Shown here: in pieces, positions 50,773-59,325 of the stretch
Numbering within the stretch: position 1 is the first letter of the stretch
Layout of the letters: each line of letters begins with the position of its first letter
Source: CAVXEF01 sp963827315
Lineage (GTDB): Bacteria > Planctomycetota > Phycisphaerae > Sedimentisphaerales > Anaerobacaceae
Length of the DNA: 64,000 nucleotides
NCBI GenBank assembly: GCA_963827315.1
Contig: CAWHAL010000002.1
Span: 248,001 to 312,000 of the forward strand
Direction of reading: 5' to 3'
Position numbers and translations under genes: made by a program
The notes under the pieces: model-generated
Told to the model about the DNA's origin: nothing
The model's input: the letters and a program-made list of their open reading frames with translations, nothing else
Database searches by the model: none

Positions 50773-53226
50773 ATGCCACGAGTAAGAACATCAGAAGTTG
50801 ATGCTTATGTCTTTATTAAAGAAGACCTCAAAAATGTTGGGTGGAATGTAAAAAACCCCTTAAGATCAAAGAGTGGACAAGTGTTTACACAGGGTGAGTG
50901 TTTAGATGAGCCGAGAATACAGGAACAACTTGGTCAAGCAAAACCTGAGAATATAGTCAAGGTGACTGACACAGAGTATTACGTTATCGAAGCCAAGTCT
51001 GACAGGAAAAAGATCGAGCAGGCTGTAAACGAGGCAGAGAAAGATTATGCAATAAAGATAAACAAGAGCGCGTACATCAAGGCAAGAATTATTTCTGGTG
51101 TAGCTGGTAATGATATTGACAACTATGTGGTCAAAAGCAAGTATTTGGTGAATGGTCAATTCAAGCCGATAATTTTAAATGGAAAAGAATTGACGAGCCT
51201 GGTTTCACCTGCAATCGCAAAGTATTTAATTGAAAATGATTCAAACATCATCAAAGAATTACCGATTGATGAAAAGCTATTTCTTGAGACAGCGGGAAAG
51301 ATAAACGTCATTCTACACAACGGAGCGATACCGGCGACAGAGCGGGGCAAGGTTATCTCTGCATTATTGCTGAGCCTTGTTGACGACACACAGCCGAACG
51401 TAGATGCTTCACCAACTGTATTGATTGGAGAAATCAATGCAAGGGTAAATGCCGTGTTGCAGCGAGAGGGGAAGCCAGAATTCTATGACTACATAAGAAT
51501 CTCTCCGCCAACCACGCAAGCGAATCATAAGAAGTACAAGAACGCCTTGGTGAAGACAATTCAGGAATTAAAGAAATTGAACATTCGCTCTGCAATGAAC
51601 TCAGGCGCAGACATACTTGGAAACTTTTATGAGGTATTTTTGAAATACGGAAACTGGGCAAAGGAAATCGGAATTATTTTGACACCTAGACACATAACGC
51701 ATTTTGCAGCGCAAGTATTGAATGTAAATAGCAAAGATATAATATACGATCCGACTTGTGGAACTGGGGGATTCCTTATCTCGGCGTTCGATTATGTGAA
51801 GAAAAAATCAAGTGAGTCGCAGATAGGGAACTTCAAGCAGAATAATATTTTCGGAGTCGAGCAAGAGCCGTCGGTTGTTGCGCTTGCGGTTGTGAATATG
51901 ATATTTAGGGGAGACGGTAAGAACAACATAAAGGAAGCGAATTGTTTCCACGAATGGCTAAACCTGAAAAGGAAGGGAAGTATCAATACGGCGGAATATG
52001 CGGAAGAAGATTTCAAAGGAAGAATACCGCCAGTGACGAAGGTTTTGATGAATCCACCATTTGCATTGAAGGAACGGGACGAACAAGAGCATAAGTTTGT
52101 AAATCAAGCATTGGCTCAAATGCAAACGGGCGGGTTGCTTTTCTCAGTATTGCCATACTCTGAGTTGATTAAAGATGGAATGCAGTTAAGTTGGCGGAGG
52201 GAGGAATTACTGAAGCAGAACACTTTGATTTGCGTTGTATCATTCCCCGAAGACCTATTCTATCCGGTTGCGGATAAGCATACTTGCGGAATCATTGTTA
52301 AGCGTGGCGTCCCGCACGACTATGGTAAAGATGTGCTTTGGGTGAAAATAACAGATGATGGTTTTGTTAAGAGAAAGTCAAAACGGGTTTCAAAGAAGGC
52401 TGATAGCAATGACTTGACAAAAGTTATGGACGTAGTGAAAGGATTTATCAATGGAACGATAAACAGAGTAACTCCCATACCGAGGATTATCAAAGCAACA
52501 CCAATCATCGATAAAAACGAAGATTTGGAAATAGTGCCGGAAGTATATCTCGATAATCGTGATTACTCGTTAAAGGACATAAAGAAACAAATACAGGAAG
52601 AACTACGAGGGATATTATCGTTCTTAGTATTGAATGGATATTTCCCGTACGAGAAAATGAATGAATTTGTAAAGCCAACCCATCGAGAAGAGAGAGATAA
52701 AATTGGGTGGAAGAATGTTAAGTTGGAAGATTTATTCGAGGTTGAGAGTGGATATAGTGCCAATTCGTTTGTCCTAAAGGAAGAACGAGAGAATGGACAC
52801 GTCCCTCTTTTTAGACCAACCTCAATAATTCACAATTTGATCGCAGGGTGGGTTAAGGAGACGAGTGGAACGAAGCACAAGGTTCATAGAGCGAAATCGT
52901 TGTTGGTTTCAACAGATGGCGAAGGGAGTCATACATATTCCTATGTAACTCCAATTGATTTCATACCAAATTCGAACACGGCAGTCTTGAAACCAAAACT
53001 GGAGTTGCCGTTTTCATTTCTACTTTTTGTAGCAGTGGCGATTACAAATGAGAGATGGCGGTATTCATATGGAAGAAAGCCAAAGGGGAACAGATTGAAA
53101 AAGTTGATATTGGAAATCCCGATTGATAGAGAAGGCAATGTAGACGTTAATACATTTGAAGATATGGTAAAATCAATCCCAGAATATTCAATCATTGAAT
53201 CTTATTTCAAGTCAAATGTTGGTTGA
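50773..53226 (+). CDS. Single-chain restriction-modification enzyme (Type IIG / fused R-M-S)
   Basis: An 817-aa protein with three parts. Residues about 1-150: a PD-(D/E)xK-type nuclease region (PENIVK ... YYVIEAKSDRKK). Residues about 270-560: an HsdM-type N6-adenine methyltransferase (PTCGTGGFLISAFDYV, FGVEQEP, catalytic NPPF). Residues about 640-817: one HsdS-like target-recognition half (WKNVKLEDLFEVESGYSANSF ... GNRLKKLILEIPI). It should cut and methylate without separate subunits. The ATG at 50773 has AGGTGA upstream. The gene is AT-rich, unlike its neighbours, and lies beside repeat-rich gaps, which suggests recent transfer. No companion gene is present. A BREX- or Type I-derived orphan methylase is the main alternative. 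Confidence 0.85.
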   Translation: MPRVRTSEVDAYVFIKEDLKNVGWNVKNPLRSKSGQVFTQGECLDEPRIQEQLGQAKPENIVKVTDTEYYVIEAKSDRKKIEQAVNEAEKDYAIKINKSAYIKARIISGVAGNDIDNYVVKSKYLVNGQFKPIILNGKELTSLVSPAIAKYLIENDSNIIKELPIDEKLFLETAGKINVILHNGAIPATERGKVISALLLSLVDDTQPNVDASPTVLIGEINARVNAVLQREGKPEFYDYIRISPPTTQANHKKYKNALVKTIQELKKLNIRSAMNSGADILGNFYEVFLKYGNWAKEIGIILTPRHITHFAAQVLNVNSKDIIYDPTCGTGGFLISAFDYVKKKSSESQIGNFKQNNIFGVEQEPSVVALAVVNMIFRGDGKNNIKEANCFHEWLNLKRKGSINTAEYAEEDFKGRIPPVTKVLMNPPFALKERDEQEHKFVNQALAQMQTGGLLFSVLPYSELIKDGMQLSWRREELLKQNTLICVVSFPEDLFYPVADKHTCGIIVKRGVPHDYGKDVLWVKITDDGFVKRKSKRVSKKADSNDLTKVMDVVKGFINGTINRVTPIPRIIKATPIIDKNEDLEIVPEVYLDNRDYSLKDIKKQIQEELRGILSFLVLNGYFPYEKMNEFVKPTHREERDKIGWKNVKLEDLFEVESGYSANSFVLKEERENGHVPLFRPTSIIHNLIAGWVKETSGTKHKVHRAKSLLVSTDGEGSHTYSYVTPIDFIPNSNTAVLKPKLELPFSFLLFVAVAITNERWRYSYGRKPKGNRLKKLILEIPIDREGNVDVNTFEDMVKSIPEYSIIESYFKSNVG

Positions 53227-53230
53227 GAAC

Positions 53231-53258
53231 CCCCCAACCACAAAAGACGGGTTGGGGG
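53231..53258 (+). terminator. Terminator of the restriction-modification gene
   Basis: Stem CCCCCAACC (53231-53239) and GGTTGGGGG (53250-53258) around ACAAAAGACG, followed by CTAAACATTTTTATT, 4 bp after the stop codon. It also separates the convergent ogt gene. Confidence 0.8.
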
Positions 53259-53268
53259 CTAAACATTT

Positions 53269-53856
53269 TTATTCGGCCTCTAACTCCAGCAACCTTTTTT
53301 TCAACCTAACTCCCCCAATAGTGGAAAAACCGCCGAGGCAGCCGTCAGCGCGGATTACACGGTGGCAAGGGATAATCAACGGCAGGGGATTTTTGGCCAA
53401 AGCGCCGGCGACAGCCCGGCTGCCAGAAGGACATTGGACCTTCTTTGCCAATTCGAGATAACTTACCGTTTGACCAAATGGGATTTTTCTGCAAGCCGTT
53501 AAGACCCGTTGGGTAAACGGGCTGAATTCATCCAGAACGATGGGAATATCGGCGAAGAAATCAACGCGGGCACCTCTAAAGTACGCGATTATCTGTTGCT
53601 GGAGGGGATTGAGAAGCCATTGGCTGTATCGAGCGGAGGGTAAGTTTTTTAGTAGTCTTGCTTTAATCTTTTCAGGATTTGGTCCGGGCAGATGGGTTCG
53701 GATAAGGCCGTCTTCGGTTGCAGCCAAGCCGAAGCAGCCCCATTCGGTGTTGAAAATCGTGTAATATACTGGTTGGGGTTTCTTAGCCATATTATGCGGG
53801 ATATATTGCCAGATTTCGCGCGACAATTCAAATACGCCTCCGGCGTACAAGTTCAT
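53269..53856 (-). CDS. ogt: Methylated-DNA-protein-cysteine methyltransferase
   Basis: Removes the methyl group from O6-methylguanine onto its own cysteine. The C-terminal domain holds PFTQRVLTACRKIPFGQTVSYLELA and the active-site motif IIPCHRVI followed by LGGFSTIGGVRLKKRLL. The frame gives 195 aa; the internal ATG at 53790 (MAKKPQPVYYTIF) starts nearer the recognisable domain and is an equally likely start, since neither has a clear ribosome-binding site. Divergent from coaD. Confidence 0.93.
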   Translation of the reverse strand: MNLYAGGVFELSREIWQYIPHNMAKKPQPVYYTIFNTEWGCFGLAATEDGLIRTHLPGPNPEKIKARLLKNLPSARYSQWLLNPLQQQIIAYFRGARVDFFADIPIVLDEFSPFTQRVLTACRKIPFGQTVSYLELAKKVQCPSGSRAVAGALAKNPLPLIIPCHRVIRADGCLGGFSTIGGVRLKKRLLELEAE

Positions 53857-53911
53857 TGACGAAAGAGCAAAATTTTGCTAAAAGTATCCTTTTGGCAGTG
53901 AAGGAGTTCTA

Positions 53912-54409
53912 ATGAGCAGAAAATTTGTACGGGCGGTGTTTCCTGGTTCGTTTGACCCGATTACCAATGGGCATCTTGATGTTGTTCGACGCAGCGTAAA
54001 ATTTTTCGACGAGCTTATTATAGCGGTCGGACGAAGTCCCGTTAAAAATGCCCTCTTTACGCCTGAGGAGCGGGTGGAAATGATTGCTGAATTGGTGACG
54101 GATATGCCGGGCGTTTCAGTTGAGAGCTTTGACGGACTGACCGTTGAGTATGCAGCCAAAAAGAAGGCGGACGTTATCCTGCGGGGCTTGCGAAGTCTTA
54201 CCGATATGCGCTATGAGTTCGAACTGGCTATGACCAATCGTTCTGTAACGGGCATTGAGACCGTCTTTATGATGACCAATGAACAGTACGGCTTTACAAG
54301 CTCGACTTTGATTCGCGAGGTCGCTTCATTAGGGGGCGATATTTCGAATCTGGTTCCCCAAAACGTTTACGACCGTTTGCAGCAGCGTTTTGGAAAACGT
54401 CACTTGTAG
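53912..54409 (+). CDS. coaD: Phosphopantetheine adenylyltransferase
   Basis: Penultimate step of coenzyme A synthesis. AVFPGSFDPITNGHLDVVRR (nucleotide-binding T/HxGH), GLTVEYAAKKKADVILRGLRSLTDMRYEFELAMTNR and the ISSTLIRE-like SSTLIREVASLGGD are all present. 165 aa is standard. AAGGAG precedes the ATG. It is followed after 41 bp by the PTPS-like gene. Confidence 0.96.
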   Translation: MSRKFVRAVFPGSFDPITNGHLDVVRRSVKFFDELIIAVGRSPVKNALFTPEERVEMIAELVTDMPGVSVESFDGLTVEYAAKKKADVILRGLRSLTDMRYEFELAMTNRSVTGIETVFMMTNEQYGFTSSTLIREVASLGGDISNLVPQNVYDRLQQRFGKRHL

Positions 54410-54450
54410 TTGGCGGACGGAGGCCGGTTACAGGAGGTCGGCGGCGAGAT

Positions 54451-54816
54451 ATGTTTACTGTCAGCGTACAGACACGTTTTCGGGCTTCGCATCAGCTAAC
54501 TTTACCGGACGGCTCGAAGGAACGAGCGCACAGTCATAACTGGTTGGTTACCGCTGAGGTTTGTTGCAGCAGGCTCGACAGGAGGGGATTGGTTATGGAC
54601 TTCAGCCGGCTCAAGGATATGGTCGATAATATCGTTAGCGAGCTCGGCGGCACCGCCTTACTGAAGAACAATTACTTTAAGCTGAATAGTCTTTCGGCTG
54701 AAAACGTTTCCAGATTTATATACCAAAGGCTGCGGAAGGAACTGCCGAGAGGCGTAAAACTGCGGACGGTCAGGGTAACGGAGGAACAGGGCTGCTGGGC
54801 CGGGTTCGGCAGATAG
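54451..54816 (+). CDS. 6-pyruvoyl-tetrahydropterin synthase family protein, PTPS-III-like
   Basis: A 121-aa T-fold enzyme with zinc histidines in RASHQL and AHSHNW, followed by GLVMDFSRLKDMVDNIV and the C-terminal VTEEQGCWAGF. The catalytic cysteine of QueD (CxxxHGH) is missing: the corresponding stretch reads KERAHSH, i.e. Glu at the position used by PTPS-III enzymes (ExxHGH), which replace dihydroneopterin aldolase in folate synthesis. The middle Gly of HGH is Ser here. So a folate role is favoured over queuosine, though not proven. AGGAGG precedes the start by 14 nt. Confidence 0.85.
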   Translation: MFTVSVQTRFRASHQLTLPDGSKERAHSHNWLVTAEVCCSRLDRRGLVMDFSRLKDMVDNIVSELGGTALLKNNYFKLNSLSAENVSRFIYQRLRKELPRGVKLRTVRVTEEQGCWAGFGR

Positions 54817-54870
54817 GCAGTTAGGTCTATAGTGGTTCTGTTAATTTGACGATTTATTAAGGGCGGAATT

Positions 54871-54880
54871 TTGGTATAAT
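54871..54880 (+). promoter_or_regulatory. Extended -10 promoter for mcsA-mcsB
   Basis: TTGGTATAAT holds a TGn extension directly before a perfect TATAAT (54875-54880), about 78 bp upstream of mcsA. A TTGACG lies too far upstream (23-bp spacing) to be a standard -35 box. Confidence 0.5.
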
Positions 54881-54958
54881 GCAATTTTGTGTGTGGTATC
54901 TGTTCCGTTTTGAAACATTAGATAAGCTGTGAAGTGAGCCCCGGGAGGGTCTGGGAAT

Positions 54959-55453
54959 ATGCGGTGTCAGGTTTGCAAAGACAGGGAGGCGACTATTCAT
55001 CTGACGGAGATTACGGACGGAGTGCGGACGGAAATGCACATCTGTGAACAGTGCGCCATGGAGCAGGGTATAGCGGTCAAGAGCCATATACCTCTAAACG
55101 AGCTGCTGGGCGGACTGCTTGCTGCTGCGCCGTCCGGGGAGGATTTCTTTGGCCTTTCGGACAAGGAGACTTCGTGCGAGTATTGCGGCTTCACGCTGGA
55201 GCAATTCCGCAAAGAGGCTGTTTTGGGTTGTCCACATGATTACGAGGTTTTTGAGAAGTCACTTTTGCCGCTTATTGCCAAGGCCCACGACGGCAGGACT
55301 ACTCATTGTGGGAAGGTTCCTTCGAGGGCCCCGAAGGATACGAGGAGGCAGGCAGAGCTCTTGAATCTGCGTCAGCAGCTCGATGCCGCCGTGAAGGCGG
55401 AAGATTACGAATCGGCGGCCAAATTGCGAGACAGGATTAATAAGCTGGAGTGA
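54959..55453 (+). CDS. mcsA: McsA-like UVR-domain zinc protein
   Basis: The activator of the protein-arginine kinase McsB. Paired CxxC motifs (CQVC, CEQC, CEYC, with GCPHDY) bind zinc, and the C-terminal UVR motif (LRQQLDAAVKAEDYESAAKLRDRINKLE) mediates protein contacts. 164 aa is typical. mcsB follows 10 bp downstream. CtsR and ClpC, their usual operon partners in Firmicutes, are not in the window. Confidence 0.93.
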   Translation: MRCQVCKDREATIHLTEITDGVRTEMHICEQCAMEQGIAVKSHIPLNELLGGLLAAAPSGEDFFGLSDKETSCEYCGFTLEQFRKEAVLGCPHDYEVFEKSLLPLIAKAHDGRTTHCGKVPSRAPKDTRRQAELLNLRQQLDAAVKAEDYESAAKLRDRINKLE

Positions 55454-55463
55454 ATCGCCGGAT

Positions 55464-56582
55464 ATGAAGCTGACTGAGATAAGTTCTGATGTAAGCGAAT
55501 GGTTTGACGGCTCCGGGCCGCTGGCTGATATCGTTATATCGTCACGGATTCGCTTGGCGAGGAATCTGGCGGGGTACAAATTCCTCAGCCGTTGCTCCGT
55601 TGCGGAGAAGGCTGAAATACTGGAAAAATTAAAAGATGTCCTGATGTCGCTCGAGCTTGGCGATAAGGTCTCATACGTAAGTGTTGATAAGGCTCGGACG
55701 CTGGACAGGCATTTTTTGGTGGAGCGGCATCTTATAAGCCACCATCACGCCTTCGGCAAAGGCCCGCGGGGCGTTGTTATCGCCCAGCGGGAGTTTTTCA
55801 CGGCCATGATTAACGAAGAGGACCATCTGCGGCTTCAGATTTTAAAGGGCGGCCTGCAGCTATCACAGTGCGCCAGCCACATAAACAAAATTGACGACAT
55901 GATAGAACAGAAGCTTGAGTATGCCTTCAGCCCCCGTTTTGGATACCTGACGGCGTGTCCGACCAATCTGGGGACCGGCATAAGAGTTTCCGTAATGCTG
56001 CATCTGCCGGCATTGAAGATGACCGGCCAGATAGAAAAGTTTTTCAACGCAGCAAGAGCTATGAATCTGGCCGTGCGAGGGCTTTTTGGCGAAGGGACCG
56101 AGGCGACAGGTGATTTTTATCAGCTCTCCAACCAGACGGCGCTCGGTGTCTCGGAGCCGGAGGTTGTCTCCCGATTTGAAGGCGCCGTTATACCGGAGAT
56201 TGTCGAATACGAAAAAGCGGCCAGAGATCAACTACTCTCGAAGGAGGCCGATGTGCTTGACGACAAGATATCGCGCGCAATGGCGCTATTGAAAAGCGCA
56301 CATTTGATAAGTTCGCAGGAGGCTTTGCTTTTGCTGAGTCATTTGCGCCTGGGGGTTAATATGCGGGAGCATATGGGGGCATCAACGCCGGCGATAAAGA
56401 GTCTGCAGGCACTGGGCGAGGCTGGTGGAAGTCAGAGGCTTTCCATCGCCACGATAAATCGGCTTTTTATGCTGACTTTGCCGGCACATCTACAGTTAAA
56501 TTACGGAAAGGCCCTTGACCCGACACACAGAGATGTACTCCGCGCTCAAATCATCCGTTCAGCACTGAATCAGGGTTCTTAA
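55464..56582 (+). CDS. mcsB: Protein-arginine kinase McsB
   Basis: Phosphorylates arginine residues, marking proteins for ClpCP degradation in stress. Phosphagen-kinase-type motifs: SSRIRLARNLAGY, RHLISHHHAFGKGPRGVVIA, NEEDHLRLQILKGGLQLS, LTACPTNLGTGIRVSVMLHLPAL and RGLFGEGTEATGDFYQLSNQTALG. The C-terminal RDVLRA matches the RDxxRA phospho-arginine-binding site that gives allosteric control. 372 aa is somewhat longer than the Bacillus protein. It is a pair with mcsA; dnaK follows 296 bp later. Confidence 0.94.
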   Translation: MKLTEISSDVSEWFDGSGPLADIVISSRIRLARNLAGYKFLSRCSVAEKAEILEKLKDVLMSLELGDKVSYVSVDKARTLDRHFLVERHLISHHHAFGKGPRGVVIAQREFFTAMINEEDHLRLQILKGGLQLSQCASHINKIDDMIEQKLEYAFSPRFGYLTACPTNLGTGIRVSVMLHLPALKMTGQIEKFFNAARAMNLAVRGLFGEGTEATGDFYQLSNQTALGVSEPEVVSRFEGAVIPEIVEYEKAARDQLLSKEADVLDDKISRAMALLKSAHLISSQEALLLLSHLRLGVNMREHMGASTPAIKSLQALGEAGGSQRLSIATINRLFMLTLPAHLQLNYGKALDPTHRDVLRAQIIRSALNQGS

Positions 56583-56760
56583 TACTCCTCAGGGCAGGGG
56601 TCGGATTAGACGGAGGTTTGTCTTATCTGCCAAAATGGCACAATGAGTTGACAACCAAGCAGCGGTTCTATGCGCCGCCGTGGCGGCGAGGCTGTCAGCT
56701 GAGAGCGTAAGTGCCTTTATATTAGTAGCTTATGTGGGTTGGTCGCGGCAGGTGCTGTGG

Positions 56761-56777
56761 TTGGCACGCCTTTTGCA
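56761..56777 (+). promoter_or_regulatory. Sigma-54 type (-24/-12) promoter upstream of dnaK
   Basis: TTGGCACGCCTTTTGCA matches the RpoN consensus (TGGCACG-N4-TTGCA) with the GG and GC dinucleotides exactly 10 bp apart. It lies 102 bp before the dnaK start on the coding strand, in the 296-bp mcsB-dnaK gap. No enhancer-binding site could be identified, and no CIRCE element is present. Confidence 0.6.
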
Positions 56778-56827
56778 CCTTTGAACTTTCGAATACTCTT
56801 ATGTGTTGAATCAGACAAGAAACGAAT

Positions 56828-56870
56828 GGTTCGACTTTGCTCACCATCCCGAGCGAAGTCGAGGGAAGGA
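56828..56870. repeat. REP-like element in the dnaK leader
   Basis: TTCGACTTTGCTCACC and CGAGCGAAGTCGAGGGAAGGA are two arms of the dispersed TCGAC palindrome family. The AGGGAAGGA at its right end is the only ribosome-binding site for dnaK. Confidence 0.7.
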
Positions 56871-56878
56871 ATTTGATT

Positions 56879-58807
56879 ATGGCTAAAATCATTGGAATAG
56901 ATTTAGGAACAACACTTTCGGTGGTTGCCGTGATGGAAGGCAATGCACCGAAGGTATTAATTAACTCTTCGGGTTCTCGGCTGACGCCGTCGGTGGTGGG
57001 CTTTACCGACAAAGGCGAGCGGCTCGTCGGCCAAATCGCGAAGCATCAGCAGGTAACCAATCCTGAGAACACTGTATTTTCCATAAAGCGTTTTATGGGC
57101 CGACGTCACAGTGAGGTCTCCGCAGAAGAGAAGATTGTGCCGTACAAGATAACGGGCGGACCCGACGAGCTGGTCAAAGTCAGCATCCGAGGCAAGGAGT
57201 ACACGCCGCCTGAAATTTCAGCGATGATTCTGCAGGATTTGAAGAAGACCGCAGAAGATTATCTCGGTGAAAAGGTTGAAAATGCCGTCATCACGGTTCC
57301 CGCATACTTTAACGATTCACAGCGTCAGGCTACCAAGGACGCCGGCAAGATAGCCGGCTTAAAGGTCGAGCGGATTATCAACGAGCCTACAGCGGCGGCG
57401 CTGGCTTACGGACTGGAGAAAAAAAGGAATGAGAAGGTCGCCATCTTCGATTTCGGCGGCGGAACATTCGATATATCAATTCTCGATATCGGCGATAATG
57501 TCTTCGAAGTCCTCAGCACAAATGGCGACACGCACCTGGGCGGCGATGACCTCGATGCAGTGCTGATAAATTACCTGGCGGATGAGTTCAAAAAAACTGA
57601 GGGCATCGACCTTCGCAAGGACCCGATGGCACATCAACGGCTCAAGGAGGCTGCCGAGAAGGCAAAATGTGAGCTAAGCACACAGGTGGAGGCTACCGTG
57701 AACCTCCCGTTTATCACAGCGGACGCTTCGGGCCCAAAACATATGCAGATTACCCTCACCCGCAGCAAGTTCGAATCTCTGGTTGAGCCGGTCTTTGACA
57801 GACTGAAAGGCCCGTGCTACAAGGCCCTCGAGGACGCCAAACTCACTCCGGATGGTATCGCCGAGGTATTGCTTGTCGGCGGGTCTACAAGGATTCCGAA
57901 GGTTCAGGAAATCGCCAAAGGCATCTTCAAAAAAGAGCCTAATAAGAGCCTTAACCCCGATGAGGTTGTGGCACTTGGTGCCGCTGTTCAGGGGGCGGTT
58001 TTGGCAGGTGATGCCGGCGTGAAGGATATTCTGCTTCTGGACGTAACGCCGCTTTCTTTGGGAGTTGAAACCTTAGGCGGAGTTATGACAAAACTGATTG
58101 AACGCAACACCACGATACCCACCAGCAAAAAAGAAATTTTCTCGACGGCGGCTGACAGCCAGACGACCGTTGATATTCACATCCTGCAGGGCGAGAGGGA
58201 ATTTGCCAAAGATAATCGCACGCTGGGCAGATTTCAGTTGACCGATATTCCGCCTTCTCCGCGGGGCATCCCGCAGATTGAGGTGGCCTTTGACATCGAC
58301 GCTAACGGCATCCTCAACGTCTCCGCGAAGGACCTCGGCACCGGCAAGCAGCAGTCCATCGAGATTAAGTCCAGCTCGGGGCTTAGTGAGCAGGAAGTCC
58401 AGAAGATGACTAAAGAGGCCCAGTCCCACGCCGAGGAAGATAAGAAAAAGCGAGAGGTGGTTGACCTGAAGAACCAGGCTGACCAGTTGATTTACTCGAC
58501 TGAAAAGACGCTCAGGGAGCACGGCGAGAAGGTCTCAGCCGGTACCCGTGGCAAAATTGAAAACGCGGTCAACAACCTTAAGGAAGCCATCAAGGGCGAT
58601 AGCGCCATCGCGATAAAAAAGGCCATTGAAAACCTCGGCGAGGCAGGTCAGGAGCTGGGCAAGGTTCTTTATGAGGAAGCCGCCAAGAAGCGTGCACCCT
58701 CGACTGGCCCGGCTGAGACCGGTCGGACGCCTCCGCCGGAGGGCGAGGTCAAAAGAAAAGGCGGCGACGACGTAATCGACGCCGAATTCGAGGCAGAGGA
58801 TAAATAA
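56879..58807 (+). CDS. dnaK: Chaperone protein DnaK
   Basis: Hsp70 chaperone (642 aa). ATPase domain: IGIDLGTTLSVVAVMEG, TVPAYFNDSQRQATKDAG, IINEPTAAALAYGL, IFDFGGGTFDISILD and LLVGGSTRIPKVQEI. Substrate domain: LLLDVTPLSLGVETLGGVMTKLI, then the helical lid and the DnaJ-contacting tail DDVIDAEFE. The start is the ATG at 56879; the frame is open to 56837, but that part is repeat sequence. It is monocistronic: no grpE or dnaJ nearby, but it lies next to the mcsA-mcsB stress genes. Confidence 0.97.
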   Translation: MAKIIGIDLGTTLSVVAVMEGNAPKVLINSSGSRLTPSVVGFTDKGERLVGQIAKHQQVTNPENTVFSIKRFMGRRHSEVSAEEKIVPYKITGGPDELVKVSIRGKEYTPPEISAMILQDLKKTAEDYLGEKVENAVITVPAYFNDSQRQATKDAGKIAGLKVERIINEPTAAALAYGLEKKRNEKVAIFDFGGGTFDISILDIGDNVFEVLSTNGDTHLGGDDLDAVLINYLADEFKKTEGIDLRKDPMAHQRLKEAAEKAKCELSTQVEATVNLPFITADASGPKHMQITLTRSKFESLVEPVFDRLKGPCYKALEDAKLTPDGIAEVLLVGGSTRIPKVQEIAKGIFKKEPNKSLNPDEVVALGAAVQGAVLAGDAGVKDILLLDVTPLSLGVETLGGVMTKLIERNTTIPTSKKEIFSTAADSQTTVDIHILQGEREFAKDNRTLGRFQLTDIPPSPRGIPQIEVAFDIDANGILNVSAKDLGTGKQQSIEIKSSSGLSEQEVQKMTKEAQSHAEEDKKKREVVDLKNQADQLIYSTEKTLREHGEKVSAGTRGKIENAVNNLKEAIKGDSAIAIKKAIENLGEAGQELGKVLYEEAAKKRAPSTGPAETGRTPPPEGEVKRKGGDDVIDAEFEAEDK

Positions 58808-58910
58808 GATTTGCGATTTGCGATTGCCGATTTTCGATTTTTAATTGCGGATTGCGGATTTTTTGGCCACAGAGATTTTTGCCACAGAGGACACAGAGTT
58901 TTTTAATAAA
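58806..58910. repeat. Word repeats downstream of dnaK (left member of inverted pair)
   Basis: GATTTGCGATT/GATTGCGGATT words (58808-58860) followed by GGCCACAGAG...GCCACAGAGGACACAGAG (58863-58900). The second part recurs in inverted orientation at about 60695-60778, on the far side of three uncharacterised genes. Confidence 0.7.
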
Positions 58911-58942
58911 TCCAGTATCAGCTTAAAGAAAGGATAGAGAAA

Positions 58943-59188
58943 ATGAACAAAGAAGACCTTTTTGTAACCTATTTTTACGACACGAATAAAGAAAAACTTG
59001 CGGATTGCCCGGGTATTTTACCCATACCCCTATACAAAGGGATGAAAATGAGCATACATGGCTTTAATCGGGAGTACGAGGTTGTCGACTGGAATTTTCA
59101 TAACGGGCACGAAGACGAAAAAGGCGGCTTGCGGATATTCTTAAAAGAAACTTCAACTATAGCCGCATATCTGGACTTCAAAATTTAA
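58943..59188 (+). CDS. Small protein of unknown function
   Basis: An 81-aa soluble protein (MNKEDLFVTYFYDTNKEKL, PIPLYKGMKMSIHGFNREYEVVDWNFHNGHEDEKGGLRIFL). A GAAAGGA ribosome-binding site lies 9 nt upstream. The compact strand-rich pattern suggests a small beta fold, but no family is recognised. It is the first of three genes bracketed by inverted word repeats. Confidence 0.55.
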   Translation: MNKEDLFVTYFYDTNKEKLADCPGILPIPLYKGMKMSIHGFNREYEVVDWNFHNGHEDEKGGLRIFLKETSTIAAYLDFKI

Positions 59189-59325
59189 GAGGCGGGTCGT
59201 TGATATTGAGTGTGTCGCCCAATACTATAAAAATGCCTGTGAACGGTTACAGAAAAAGATGCGAAGGAGTGTCAGGGACAGAGAGAAATAGGTATAGTGC
59301 CCCTGCTTTTAGGAAAAAGTAACAT

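Noticed and set aside
56583..56880. CIRCE/HrcA box upstream of dnaK
   Set aside because: No TTAGCACTC-N9-GAGTGCTAA-like inverted repeat is present.
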